A stretch of 64,000 nt of DNA from Microtetraspora glauca. Lineage in GTDB: Bacteria > Actinomycetota > Actinomycetes > Streptosporangiales > Streptosporangiaceae. Positions 42,490 to 50,784 of the stretch are shown piece by piece (positions within the stretch are counted from its first letter, which is position 1; every line of letters begins with the position of its first letter). The notes below the pieces were generated by a model. The model saw nothing but the letters and a program-made list of their open reading frames with translations, was not told where the DNA came from and made no database searches. The position numbers and the translations under genes are program-made. The stretch spans positions 1 through 64,000 of the forward strand of contig BBYL01000019.1 in assembly GCA_001570385.1 (NCBI GenBank). Direction: 5' to 3'.

Positions 42490-42993
42490 TCACCTGCCGG
42501 TGGTCTCCAGGTGCCGGACGACCTTCCTGAGGGACTCGGCGAGCCCGCGACGCTGTTCGCTGTCCAGCTCCTTGACCACGAAGGCCTCCTGCCGGTTGAA
42601 GTCGGGGAACAACGAGCGCATCAGCCGCTCTCCAGACGAGGTCAGCTCCAGCATGACACGGCGCCCGTCCGTCGGATGGGGGAACCGGCGCAGGTGCCGA
42701 TAGGACTCCAGGGTTTTGAGCACGCCGGTGAGCGTGCTCTTGGAGATGCCCGCCTCGGCGGCGACGTGCCGGGTCTCACTCTCGCCCCAGATCCACACGA
42801 CCCACATGACGACGAAGCCGGTCCAGGTGAGCCCGGTGTCGCGGAGCACGGTCTGCTCCAGGTGGTTGCGGATCGCCGAGGACGCCCGATAGATGTTCGA
42901 GACCGCCCACATCGCCTCGAAGTCGACATTGAGTTCGCCGAGACGGTCGCCGATGGCGTCCTCGGTCTGGCGCAGGGTGTGGTGTCCGGTCAT
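42490..42993 (-). CDS. MarR-family regulator
   Basis: A 167-residue winged-helix regulator. The recognition region ETRHVAAEAGISKSTLTGVLKTLE and the wing RRFPHPTDGRRVMLELTSSGERLM are clear. No target gene is evident beside it; the VOC gene downstream in the same direction, 170 bp away, is one possibility. The ATG at 42993 gives the normal family length. Confidence 0.9.
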   Translation of the reverse strand: MTGHHTLRQTEDAIGDRLGELNVDFEAMWAVSNIYRASSAIRNHLEQTVLRDTGLTWTGFVVMWVVWIWGESETRHVAAEAGISKSTLTGVLKTLESYRHLRRFPHPTDGRRVMLELTSSGERLMRSLFPDFNRQEAFVVKELDSEQRRGLAESLRKVVRHLETTGR

Positions 42994-43289
42994 GGGCAGC
43001 ACGTTACGGCCGGTTGGCGTATTCAGCGAAATATCCCCAACCACGTGGTCGGGACGGTGCCGGCTGTCGCCCCCCTCCCGATGCCGAACGATCTCCGGCC
43101 GTGACCTGCCGGCGCCGGTGCGCTGGGCGCGTGAGGCGGAGGACGCCGGATTCGGACTCGGTCATGATCAGCGAGCACGTCGCCGCGCGGGTGGCCGCCG
43201 CGGCGATCCTGGCTCCGCCGCCGCCCTGGGCGTGCCGGGGGAGGCACTCACCTCCTGACCCGAACTCGTTCTGCTCGCGGCCGTCCGGA

Positions 43290-43817
43290 TCACCCCTCGG
43301 CGAGGGCCAGCAGCCTGGTCACCGTGTTCCAGTTGCGTGCCGTGGCGGTGACGTTCAGCCTCTTCGCCAGCAGCGGTTGCAGCCGGGTGCGGCGCAGCCC
43401 TTCGGGGAAGTACGTGTACAGCTCGCGCCTGCCGACGCGCATCTCCTCCGGTGCGTAGGCGGCCGGATCGATGCCCTCCAGTAGCGCCCGGTCGGGCGTG
43501 TCGGCCAGGAACATCACCGCGAACCTGGCCGGATCCCGCACCTCCAGCGGGTTGTCCTCGACCACCTGGCGCAGCTCGGCGGCCGTCCGCACGATGACGG
43601 GGACCGTGAGGCCCAGCTGCCCGGTGATCTCGCGCTCGATGAGGGACGCGATCCGCTCGGGCCGCTCATCGGCCGAGGCGAACACGGCGTTGCCGCTGCG
43701 CAGGTGCGTTCGCACCTCGGTGTGCCCGAGCTTCTCCAGCAGCGCCCGCAGATCGGCCATGGCGACTGTGGTGCCCGGATTGACGTTGATCCCCCGCAGC
43801 AGCGCCACGTACCGCAT
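43290..43817 (-). CDS. DUF1697 protein
   Basis: A 175-residue protein that starts with the family hallmark MRYVALLRGINVNPG and continues MADLRALLEKLGHTEVRTHLRSGNAVF, ending RNWNTVTRLLALAEG. DUF1697 proteins have an RNA-recognition-like fold and no known function. The gene is single and full length. Confidence 0.93.
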   Translation of the reverse strand: MRYVALLRGINVNPGTTVAMADLRALLEKLGHTEVRTHLRSGNAVFASADERPERIASLIEREITGQLGLTVPVIVRTAAELRQVVEDNPLEVRDPARFAVMFLADTPDRALLEGIDPAAYAPEEMRVGRRELYTYFPEGLRRTRLQPLLAKRLNVTATARNWNTVTRLLALAEG

Positions 43818-43944
43818 CGTGCTTCCCCTTCGTCTCCTTCGGTGACGAGGGAAACGCTACGGCGGTTACCTGTCGGCCGGTGTCACGTATCTGCCGCCAT
43901 GTCCCGCCGTCATGTTCTGGGCGGTGAGCGGCGGGGGACCGACC

Positions 43945-44352
43945 TCACGATCCCGCGGCGAGGGTCCGCCGGTAGGGGGCGAGACTGTCCAGCCACTCGG
44001 CCAGTGCCCCGGACTCCTCCCACAGCTCGTACAGCTCGTTGTCGTCGGGACGCGCCGCGCGGTCGAGCGTGGCGTGGGCGAGGTCGCGCAGGGGGCCGGT
44101 CACGGTGAAGGGATGCTGCTCCAGCCACCGCGCGGCGTTGACGTTCGGCTCGGCACCGGCCAGCCGCGCGCCGATCAGGCAGGCCACGGCGACGGCCGCG
44201 GACAGCTCCGGAGCATCGACATAGTCCTCCTCGGCGAGGATCTCCCTCATGGTCGAAGCCAGCCCTCCGGGCAGGTCCTCCAAGTCGCCGAGATGGCCGA
44301 GAGCGTCGAGCACCCCATCGTTGTCGAACGGCCCCATGCCCCACGCACCCAC
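43945..44352 (-). CDS. DUF4259 protein
   Basis: A 135-residue protein that begins VGAWGMGPFDNDGVLDALG, the characteristic DUF4259 start, and ends WLDSLAPYRRTLAAG. The GTG at 44352 preceded by GGAGG was chosen; an ATG at 44382 would add an unrelated basic leader. The function is unknown. It is the last native-looking gene before the island that starts with a transposase relic. Confidence 0.88.
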   Translation of the reverse strand: MGAWGMGPFDNDGVLDALGHLGDLEDLPGGLASTMREILAEEDYVDAPELSAAVAVACLIGARLAGAEPNVNAARWLEQHPFTVTGPLRDLAHATLDRAARPDDNELYELWEESGALAEWLDSLAPYRRTLAAGS

Positions 44353-44480
44353 GCTGAACCTCCGGAATCTGATCGGTCGCACGCGAGCCTAGTGATCGCC
44401 TCCGACAATCCCTCCGCCTCGCGACGCGTCCGCCCGGATCCGCGCCCGTGACGGGCGGTATCCTCCCGGACGCTCCCTAG

Positions 44481-44734
44481 GTGGATCAGCGCCCGCCGCT
44501 GGGCAAGCAGGAGGAGCCGGCGGGACTGAAGGCGTTGAAGGCGGAGATCTCCCACCGGTGGGGCGTGATCGACCTGCTGGACGTGCTCAAGGACGTCGCC
44601 CATGTCACCGACTACACCACCGCCTTCACCTCGGCCCGGGGATCATGGTGTATTGGCGCGTGGAGCGCCGCATTGTGTGCATCTACAGCCAGGTGACCAG
44701 CACGACCGCCTCGGAGGTGGCCTCGATGATCGAG
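44481..44734 (+). pseudogene. Tn3-family transposase (TnpA) relic, C-terminal pieces
   Basis: Two pieces in different frames. Piece 1 (to about 44636) reads ALKAEISHRWGVIDLLDVLKD, the DDE-region entry motif of Tn3 TnpA. Piece 2 (from about 44637) reads MVYWRVERRIVCIYSQ and ASEVASMIE, a block that in TnpA lies about 110 residues further on. The stretch between is deleted and the frame is shifted. Sequence similarity stops at 44734, where an unrelated minus-strand fragment begins. No ends of the transposon could be identified. Confidence 0.8.
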
Positions 44735-44735
44735 G

Positions 44736-44840
44736 TCAGGTGGCCTGGTAGAGCGTTTCGGCGAGTCCGCTGAGCCCGCCGAGGTTCACGCCGGCGGCGA
44801 AGCAGGCGAAGACGGGGACGGCTAGTGCTCCGTTCCTCAA
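44736..44840 (-). pseudogene. Fragment resembling a NhaA sodium/proton antiporter
   Basis: About 34 codons read LAVPVFACFAAGVNLGGLSGL and then stop. The phrase resembles the actinobacterial NhaA helix (VPVF.FFAAGV). Neither end of the gene is present. The fragment abuts the transposase relic, as expected for a deletion or insertion scar. Confidence 0.45.
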
Positions 44841-45027
44841 CGGAGGTTGCGAACGCGCTGCAGGGAAACCGAGATTGTCGGACCTGCCTTCCTGATGCCA
44901 GGACCGGGATGGAGCTGTACTTCCGGTAAGGAACGTCGTACTAGCACGGCGACCGGCAACGACACCATCTGAAATCTCACGTTCTGCGGGCGGCGCACGT
45001 CTACCAGCCAGGAGAAGGGAAACGCAG
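44841..45027. other. Leader region of the alkylation-repair operon
   Basis: 187 bp without a protein-like frame, less GC-rich than the rest of the window. It should contain the operon promoter. A Shine-Dalgarno sequence GGAGAAGGG lies at about 45010-45018. Confidence 0.45.
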
Positions 45028-45540
45028 ATGAGCACTCGACACATCGTGATCGAGACCCGCCTTGGACCGATCACGCTCGTTGCAAAGGGCGAGACGATTG
45101 CCGGCCTGTACTTCAGGCACCACGTCCGCCGGCCCTCGCAGGAGACGTTCGGCCCCGAGGTCGCCGGCTCCACGGACCCGCTGCTGAACGAAGCTGCCCG
45201 ACAGCTGCGCCACTACCTGGCGGGTCGGCGCAGGCAGTTCGATCTTCCGCTCGCCGCCGAGGGTGACGCGTTCCAGCACGCCGTCTGGGACATCGTGAAG
45301 AGCATTCAGTGTGGTGACACGACCACCTACGGTCGGATCGCCGAGCAGGTCGGGGACCGCAGTCTCGCGCAACGGGTCGGACAGGCCGTGGGTGCGAACC
45401 CGCTGTGCGTCTTCGTGCCGTGCCACCGCGTCGTCGGCTCTAATGGCTCCCTCACCGGATACGCCGGCGGACTGGAACGCAAGCGGGCGCTGCTGGAGCT
45501 TGAGGAGCCGCCTGCGGTCAGCGCTGGACGGTTGTTCTGA
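45028..45540 (+). CDS. O6-alkylguanine-DNA methyltransferase (Ogt-type)
   Basis: Suicide DNA repair protein of 170 residues. It transfers the alkyl group from O6-alkylguanine to Cys132 in the PCHRVV motif. The helix-turn-helix recognition region (TTTYGRIAEQVGD, RVGQAVGANP) and the closing GSNGSLTGYAGGLERKRALLELE are complete. It is the first gene of a repair operon and is followed after 43 bp by a sigma factor gene. Confidence 0.95.
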   Translation: MSTRHIVIETRLGPITLVAKGETIAGLYFRHHVRRPSQETFGPEVAGSTDPLLNEAARQLRHYLAGRRRQFDLPLAAEGDAFQHAVWDIVKSIQCGDTTTYGRIAEQVGDRSLAQRVGQAVGANPLCVFVPCHRVVGSNGSLTGYAGGLERKRALLELEEPPAVSAGRLF

Positions 45541-45583
45541 CCGTAAACCTCACGTTTGTCACCGAAAGTATGTCGTCAATGGG

Positions 45584-46081
45584 ATGGACATGAAACAACC
45601 GTTCGAGAACGTGGTCGCGCAGCACGGCGCAACCGTGCTGCGCGTCTGCCGGGTCGTCCTCGGCCCGCACGACGCGGACGACGCATGGTCGGAGACCTTC
45701 CTCTCCGCCCTGCGCGCCTATCCCGACCTGCCTGAGACGGCGAACGTGGAGGCATGGCTCGTGACGATCGCGCATCGCAAGGCGATCGACGTGCTGCGTG
45801 TCGCGAAAAGGAATCCCCTGCCCGTCGACGAGGTACCGGAAGCACCGACGGGGCGGGACATCCCGGACTCTGGGGACTCTGACCTGTGGGCCGCGGTGAA
45901 AGGGCTCCCGAGCAAACAACGCCAGGCTGTCGCCTACCGCTATGTGGCGGGGCTGGCATACGCCGAGATCGCGGAGATCCTCGGCGGCACCATTGAGGCG
46001 GCCCGAAGAGCCGCCGCAGACGGGCTCAAGAATCTCAGGAAGAAATATCCGGGCGCGATCACGAGAGGAGCATCATCATGA
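45584..46081 (+). CDS. ECF-type RNA polymerase sigma factor of the alkylation operon
   Basis: Small sigma factor of 165 residues. Region 2 is HDADDAWSETFLSALRAYPDLPETANVEAWLVTIAHRKAIDVLR and region 4 is LPSKQRQAVAYRYVAGLAYAEIAEILGGTIEAARRAAADGLKNLRKKY in outline. It overlaps the second methyltransferase gene by ATGA, so the two proteins are made together. No zinc anti-sigma gene is present. It is the only DNA-directed regulator within the repair operon and the likely switch. Start ATG 45584 is one of two close ATGs (also 45590). Confidence 0.9.
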   Translation: MDMKQPFENVVAQHGATVLRVCRVVLGPHDADDAWSETFLSALRAYPDLPETANVEAWLVTIAHRKAIDVLRVAKRNPLPVDEVPEAPTGRDIPDSGDSDLWAAVKGLPSKQRQAVAYRYVAGLAYAEIAEILGGTIEAARRAAADGLKNLRKKYPGAITRGASS

Positions 46082-46695
46082 ACGACATCCGCCACGATGA
46101 CGACATGGCCGCCCTGCTGTCGACGCCTGTGGACGCCGGCACTCTCAGTCGGCTCCACCGCCGTCTGGAGCAGGCGGCAGAGCGAGCCAATCTCGTCGAT
46201 GTCGCTTACACCACCATCGACTCACCTGTCGGCAAGTTGCTGCTCGCCGCCACCCCGGAGGGGCTGGTCCGCGTGGCGTACGCCCGCGAAGACCACGATC
46301 GAGTCCTGGAAGCCCTCAGCCAGAAGCTCAGCCCGCGCATCCTGCGCGCCCCGAAGCGGCTGGACGAAGTGGCTCGCGAGATCGACGAGTACTTCGCCAA
46401 GCACCGCCAGGTCTTCGACCTGAAACTGGACCTGTCCCTGTCTCGCGGATTCCGGCGCCTCGTGCAGACGCATCTGCCCGAGATCGGGTACGGCCAGACC
46501 CGCAGCTACCGAGACATGGCCGAGCTCGTCGGCAACCCCAAGGCCGTCCGAGCGGTGGGCACCGCCTGTGCGACCAACCCGCTGCCGATCGTCGTCCCGT
46601 GCCACCGCGTGCTGCGTACCGACGGCACGCTCGGCGGTTACATCGGCGGACTCGAGGCCAAGACCATGCTGCTGAACCTGGAGGCCGCGGCATGA
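46078..46695 (+). CDS. Second O6-alkylguanine-DNA methyltransferase with N-terminal extension
   Basis: A 205-residue methyltransferase. The active-site cysteine is Cys175 in VVPCHRVL, followed by GTLGGYIGGLEAKTMLLNLE. The first 40 residues (DDDMAALLSTPVDAGTLSRL and RRLEQAAERANLVDVAY) are an added helical segment not found in Ogt. Because it is encoded directly after and overlapping the sigma factor gene, the extension may bind or restrain that sigma factor so that alkylation of the protein triggers transcription. That role is inference. Confidence 0.92.
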   Translation: MNDIRHDDDMAALLSTPVDAGTLSRLHRRLEQAAERANLVDVAYTTIDSPVGKLLLAATPEGLVRVAYAREDHDRVLEALSQKLSPRILRAPKRLDEVAREIDEYFAKHRQVFDLKLDLSLSRGFRRLVQTHLPEIGYGQTRSYRDMAELVGNPKAVRAVGTACATNPLPIVVPCHRVLRTDGTLGGYIGGLEAKTMLLNLEAAA

Positions 46696-47432
46696 GCATC
46701 GCGAAGGCGACCGGGAGGAAGACGGATCGGTGGTACAGCCGCGTCGAGTCCGGCGACTGGGAGGCGATCACCACAGAGGTCAACGAGTATGGCGGCGCAC
46801 TGCTGCCGCAACTGCTGACCCCGGAGGAGACCGTGGAGATCAGGGAGCTGTACGAGCAGGACGGCCTGTTCCGCAGCACCGTCAACATGGGCCGGCACCG
46901 CTTCGGTGAGGGCCAGTACCGATACTTCAACGCGCCGTACCCAGAACCGATCGAGCGGCTCAAGCAGGCGCTGTACCCGCGGCTGCTTCCCATCGCCCGC
47001 GACTGGTGGACCAAGCTCGGCCGGCCCGCACCGTGGCCGGACTCGCTTGATGAGTGGCTTCAGATGTGCCACGACGCCGGCCAGACGAAGTCTTCGGCGA
47101 TCCTGCTCCACTACGGCGAGAAGGATTGGAACGCTCTGCATCGCGACCTGTACGGCGACCTCGTGTTCCCGTTGCAGGTCGTGATCAACCTCAACGAGCC
47201 CGGCGTGGATCACACGGGTGGCGAGTTCCTGCTGCTGGAACAGCGCCCGCGCGCCCAGTCGCGGGGCACGGCCACGCTGCTGCCGCACGGTCACGGATAC
47301 CTCTTCACCACCCGTGACCGACCCGTCAAGTCCGCCCGCGGATGGTCCGCCGCGCCGGTTCGACACGGCGTATCCGCCATCCGGTCCGGCGAACGTCACA
47401 CCCTCGCTCTCGTCTTCCATGACGCCGCATGA
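46692..47432 (+). CDS. 2-oxoglutarate/Fe(II) dioxygenase
   Basis: A 246-residue non-haem iron oxygenase of the prolyl-hydroxylase type. The iron-binding HxD is in LHRDLYGDLVFPLQVVINL. The distal His and the 2OG-binding Arg are in PVRHGVSAIRSGERHTLALVFHD. GGEFLLLEQ lies between. It overlaps both neighbours by ATGA. Such a gene is a regular companion of this type of repair operon; whether it acts on DNA, RNA or protein is unknown. Confidence 0.87.
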   Translation: MSIAKATGRKTDRWYSRVESGDWEAITTEVNEYGGALLPQLLTPEETVEIRELYEQDGLFRSTVNMGRHRFGEGQYRYFNAPYPEPIERLKQALYPRLLPIARDWWTKLGRPAPWPDSLDEWLQMCHDAGQTKSSAILLHYGEKDWNALHRDLYGDLVFPLQVVINLNEPGVDHTGGEFLLLEQRPRAQSRGTATLLPHGHGYLFTTRDRPVKSARGWSAAPVRHGVSAIRSGERHTLALVFHDAA

Positions 47433-47719
47433 GCGACGCGACGAAGACGTACGCCCTTCTGGGGGCGGATGGCCGTCCCTATCGGTCTGCGGTCAAGGGG
47501 CTGTGGGGCGGCCATCGCGACTCGAAGATCTACGGGCGACTCGATTGTCCCGCCGCGCTGCGCGCCGTCGCTCGCGGCGGCTACGTGAAGCACCGGGTCT
47601 TCTTCGCTGACGAGGCCACGGCGGTCGCCGCCGGGTTCCGCCCCTGCGGAGCCTGCTGCAGGGACCGCCATCAGACGTGGAAGACCACCCGGGAGAACGG
47701 CGAACGATGGAAGCCCTGA
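47429..47719 (+). CDS. Ada-N-like zinc-binding protein lacking the methyl-acceptor cysteine
   Basis: A 96-residue stand-alone version of the Ada N-terminal domain. Aligned by eye to E. coli Ada, IFCRPSC corresponds to IYGRLDC, so the methylphosphotriester acceptor Cys38 is Gly36 here, while the other zinc ligands remain as Cys40, Cys73 and Cys76, with an extra Cys77 (GFRPCGACC). It could still bind zinc but could not repair phosphotriesters by the Ada mechanism. It overlaps the previous gene by ATGA. It may be a sensor, a DNA-binding accessory or a remnant kept for structure. Confidence 0.82.
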   Translation: MSDATKTYALLGADGRPYRSAVKGLWGGHRDSKIYGRLDCPAALRAVARGGYVKHRVFFADEATAVAAGFRPCGACCRDRHQTWKTTRENGERWKP

Positions 47720-48231
47720 CCAGCCCCTTACTGAAGGCGTCAGCGAGTTATGACGCGGACCTGACGGCTACGGATGCCGAGGTCGCGACCGTCATCAGAA
47801 TTGCTCGCGACCGCCGTGCCCGCGATATCGCGATCGGCTCCGGCCGCACCCCTCACGCCCTTGCGACCTCACGCCTGATCGAATCGGCCTGGGATCGCAC
47901 AGGAGGCGGAACTCTCGATACGATCACCTGGCCCGAGACCGGGGCCTCCTGGCTGCGTCACGCGTCACGGTTCGCCGCCGCCGACCCCGACCTGTGGGTG
48001 ATGGTCGGGCCGGCAACCGGCTGGGCACAGATGACCCGGCGGCTGCTGTGGTCGACTCCCTGGAGCCCCGCACGCACCCTCGCGACCGCCGCAATCGGCG
48101 ACCCGCGCACTCTCGCACTGGTCGGACTGACCAATCTGGACGGCCTGACCGGCGCAAACGCAGACGGTACCTCCTGGCTCGTTGCGCACGATTCGCTCGT
48201 GCACCTCACACACACGGAGGGCAAGCGATGA
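47707..48231 (+). CDS. Unknown protein of the alkylation operon
   Basis: A 174-residue soluble protein that was not recognised. It has an early acidic helix (TATDAEVATVIRIARDRRARD) and many Trp residues (TWPETGASWLRHA, DLWVMVG, WSTPWSPA). There is no signal peptide or membrane helix. It overlaps the preceding gene by 13 nt and the alkB gene by ATGA, so it is a real part of the operon. Function unknown; its fixed position between Ada-N-like protein and AlkB suggests a repair-linked role. Confidence 0.75.
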   Translation: MEALTSPLLKASASYDADLTATDAEVATVIRIARDRRARDIAIGSGRTPHALATSRLIESAWDRTGGGTLDTITWPETGASWLRHASRFAAADPDLWVMVGPATGWAQMTRRLLWSTPWSPARTLATAAIGDPRTLALVGLTNLDGLTGANADGTSWLVAHDSLVHLTHTEGKR

Positions 48232-48899
48232 CAGCGCTGTTCACTCCGGAGATCCCCGAGCGTGACGGAGGAGAGGTCGCCCCGGGCGCCACCCTGGTCC
48301 CCGATTGGCTGACTCGGGAACAGCAGAAGTGGATCGTGGATCAGTTCCGTGAGTGGGTGCAAGGCCCTGTCCCCATCCGCGCCGCGAAGGTCCGCGGACA
48401 CGAGATGTCGGTGCGCACCGTATGTCTGGGCTGGCACTGGCAACCGTACAAGTACACGCGAGAGGCCACCGACGTGAATGGCGCCCGTGTCCTTCCGTTC
48501 CCCGACTGGATGATCCGCCTGGGACGGGATGCCCTCAAGGCCACTCGCCACGACGCAGCCGCGATCCGCTCCTATACGCCCGACACCGCGCTGGTGAACT
48601 ACTACGACGCGGAGGCCCGGTTGGGAATGCACCAGGACAAGGACGAGATCTCCCGCGCCCCGGTCGTATCGCTGTCCATCGGCGATAGCTGCACGTTCCG
48701 ATTCGGCAACGCGGAAAGCCGCGGCAAACCCTATGCCGACGTGCTGCTGGCCTCCGGCGACCTCTTCGTCTTCGGCGGACCCGCCCGACTGGCCTACCAC
48801 GGTGTCACCAAGGTGCACGAGAGCACCGCCCCCGAGGGATGCGGACTCAGTCGCGGCCGGATCAACATCACGATGCGCATGACCGGGCTTGACGGGTGA
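48228..48899 (+). CDS. alkB: AlkB-type DNA/RNA dealkylating dioxygenase
   Basis: A 223-residue AlkB homologue that removes 1-methyladenine and 3-methylcytosine by oxidation. The substrate-side motif is LVNYYDAEARLGMHQDKDE with iron ligands His135 and Asp137, the third ligand is in AYHGVTKV, and the 2OG-binding RINITMR matches the AlkB RxNxTxR signature exactly. The ATG at 48228 overlaps the preceding stop as ATGA; the longer upstream frame is spurious. Confidence 0.95.
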   Translation: MTALFTPEIPERDGGEVAPGATLVPDWLTREQQKWIVDQFREWVQGPVPIRAAKVRGHEMSVRTVCLGWHWQPYKYTREATDVNGARVLPFPDWMIRLGRDALKATRHDAAAIRSYTPDTALVNYYDAEARLGMHQDKDEISRAPVVSLSIGDSCTFRFGNAESRGKPYADVLLASGDLFVFGGPARLAYHGVTKVHESTAPEGCGLSRGRINITMRMTGLDG

Positions 48900-48903
48900 T
48901 CGG

Positions 48904-49527
48904 ATGACACAGGACGCAAGCAGCACCACCGCCGACCCCGGCGTCGTCGTCGGGGACGACGGGCTCGCCCGGCCCGCATGGGCAGCCGCTGCCCCTCTGC
49001 TGCGCGACTACTACGACACAGAGTGGGGCATGCCGGTCACGGACGAACGCGGCGTCTACGAGCGTGTCAGTCTCGAAGGATTTCAGGCGGGTCTGTCCTG
49101 GGCAACGATCCTCCGCAAGCGACCCGCATTCCGTGCGGCATTCGACAACTTCCTTCCGGACGCGATCGCTGCGTACACCGAGACCGATGTCGCGCGGTTG
49201 ATGGCCGACGTCGGCATCGTGCGCAACCGGCAGAAGATCCAGGCGACCATCACCAATGCCCGCGCCACCATCACGCTGCGTGAGGAGATGGGCCTGGCCG
49301 AGCTGGTGTGGTCCTTCCGACCCGAGAGCACGCCCTGCCCCCAGACCTTTGCAGAGATCCCCACGAAGTCCGCCGAGTCGGTCGCGTTGTCAAAGGAGCT
49401 GCGCCGACGCGGATTCGCCTTCGTCGGCCCGACCACCATGTACGCGCTCATGGAGGCGATCGGCATCGTCGACACCCATCTGCTCGGCTCGCATCGACGG
49501 GGCAGCTCTGGAATCTGGACATCGTGA
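48904..49527 (+). CDS. tag: DNA-3-methyladenine glycosylase I (Tag) with lost zinc ligands
   Basis: A 207-residue Tag-type glycosylase. The catalytic Glu is in SLEGFQAGLSW and the core motifs ILRKRPAFRAAF, VGIVRNRQKIQATI and FAFVGPTTMYALMEAIG are intact. Of the four zinc ligands of E. coli Tag, Cys4 is Pro24 (RPAW), His17 is Tyr37 (DYYDTEWG) and Cys179 is Ser196; only His192 remains. The fold may therefore work without zinc. It starts 4 nt after alkB and overlaps the alkA remnant as GTGA. Confidence 0.9.
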   Translation: MTQDASSTTADPGVVVGDDGLARPAWAAAAPLLRDYYDTEWGMPVTDERGVYERVSLEGFQAGLSWATILRKRPAFRAAFDNFLPDAIAAYTETDVARLMADVGIVRNRQKIQATITNARATITLREEMGLAELVWSFRPESTPCPQTFAEIPTKSAESVALSKELRRRGFAFVGPTTMYALMEAIGIVDTHLLGSHRRGSSGIWTS

Positions 49528-49880
49528 CCCTCCTACACCTGATCCCGAACGGTCCCCCTGACTTTGAGATCGCTCTACGGATGCTGGCTGCCCACGCGAT
49601 CCCAGGAGCCGAAGAAGTCGACATCCCGGGCCGCACCTACACCCGGCTTCTGACCCACGCAGGAGCCCCCGCACGGGTGAAGATGACCTTCGCCGAGGAA
49701 GGGGTCGTCGCGAACCTCCCTGACGAGGTGCCTGACGCGCAACTCACTGTCGAGGAGGCGCGTCGTGCCCTGCTTGCGCTCCCCGGCATCGGCCCTTGGA
49801 CCGCGGACTACCTCACAGTGCGCGCGATGCAGCATCCCGACACCTTCGCTCCCGGCGACTTGGTCGCCCGCAGGGCGCTT
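49524..49880 (+). pseudogene. Broken alkA (DNA-3-methyladenine glycosylase II)
   Basis: From the GTG at 49524, overlapping the tag stop, about 70 residues match the AlkA N-terminal domain (FEIALRMLAAHAIPGAEEVD, VKMTFAEEGVVANLPDE). The sequence then jumps straight to the helix-hairpin-helix and catalytic region (LLALPGIGPWTADYLTVRA, FAPGDLVARRAL, with the catalytic Asp). About 100 residues in between are missing. At about 49880 similarity stops and the continuing frame is Arg/Thr-rich noise to a stop at 50015. The gene cannot make a working enzyme. Confidence 0.82.
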
Positions 49881-50314
49881 GGAGCGCCGACAACTACTGG
49901 ATCGAGACGCACCGCGCGACCGCTGCCACGTACTACTTCCCGAGTCTCGCGGACAAGAGCGCCCGATCGGCTCAGCTCGGCATGGCGGTCGGAGACCTCC
50001 TCCAATCCGCCATGATCTGCGGTGGCATCGACGTGATGCCCTTCACGATCCGCGACGAGAGCCTCGTCGTCGTAGCGTGCAGAGGCTACGAGATCGTCGG
50101 CATCTCGATCATCGACCCAAGTGGCGATGTCCCACGCGACGTCGTGACATGGATGGAGCCGACCCACGCGGCGTGGGTGGAGCAGGTGCTCAAGATCGAA
50201 ATTCTGCGTGATGCCCGCGAGGCGGCCATCGACCGAGTGATCGTCCGGGACGGCACGGCGACAGAGGCCATCTACAAGGCCCTTGGCCTGCACCCCATCG
50301 AGGTGACCGCATGA
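49877..50314 (+). pseudogene. Unidentified gene fragment fused onto alkA remnant
   Basis: In the frame +2 relative to alkA a protein-like sequence starts exactly where AlkA similarity ends: WSADNYWIETHRATAATYYF, then MAVGDLLQSAMICGG and WVEQVLKIEILRDAREAAID. The upstream part has no start codon of its own, so the N-terminus was lost; an internal ATG at 49982 could give 110 residues. It is acidic with no membrane segment. The family was not recognised. Confidence 0.5.
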
Positions 50315-50784
50315 CCGAGGCATCACGGACGCCCACGCCCCCACCGGATTAGACCGGACGCGTCTGCACATCGACGAGGAGATTCCTGTCGCAGCAGGCT
50401 TCGCCTCTTCAATCCGTGGTCGTTCAGCGGCCCGACTCGCGAATGCTCAGCACCGCGTTCGACACCCCGACGTGGACCGATCTGTAATGGCGCCACCGCG
50501 GGCATGCGACTGCCATGAAGATCCATTCGCATGACGTGTGCAAAGCCGGAGCAGTGCGCTCGGGACTCCCTCCGACAGGGTCGCTCGGTCGTCCCATTAG
50601 ACACCGGCCTTCGCCCGTGAATCCTCACCGCCAATCTCACGTATCGGCTTCGACCAGCGTCTTCGAAATGTCACCACGCCTGCTGGCGGACCGGTGGCGG
50701 CTACCGACAGAAAGGACAAACCCATGTGATCGGGTTGTGACCAGGTGGTCCCCTTCGGTCCACGACGCGAAGGCTGCCCTGCGG
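50315..50784. other. 470-bp region of decayed sequence
   Basis: An ATG at 50311 overlaps the preceding stop as ATGA but reads only MTEASRTPTPPPD before TAG. A different frame stays open to about 50526 (RLHIDEEIPVAAGFASSI) without a start, as if the next operon gene had suffered a frameshift. No family was recognised. The rest, to 50784, shows nothing. Confidence 0.4.

Noticed and set aside
44736..45173. A 145-codon minus-strand frame as a whole gene
   Set aside because: Only the last 34 codons look protein-like (NhaA-like helix); the rest lies opposite the leader and first codons of the methyltransferase gene.
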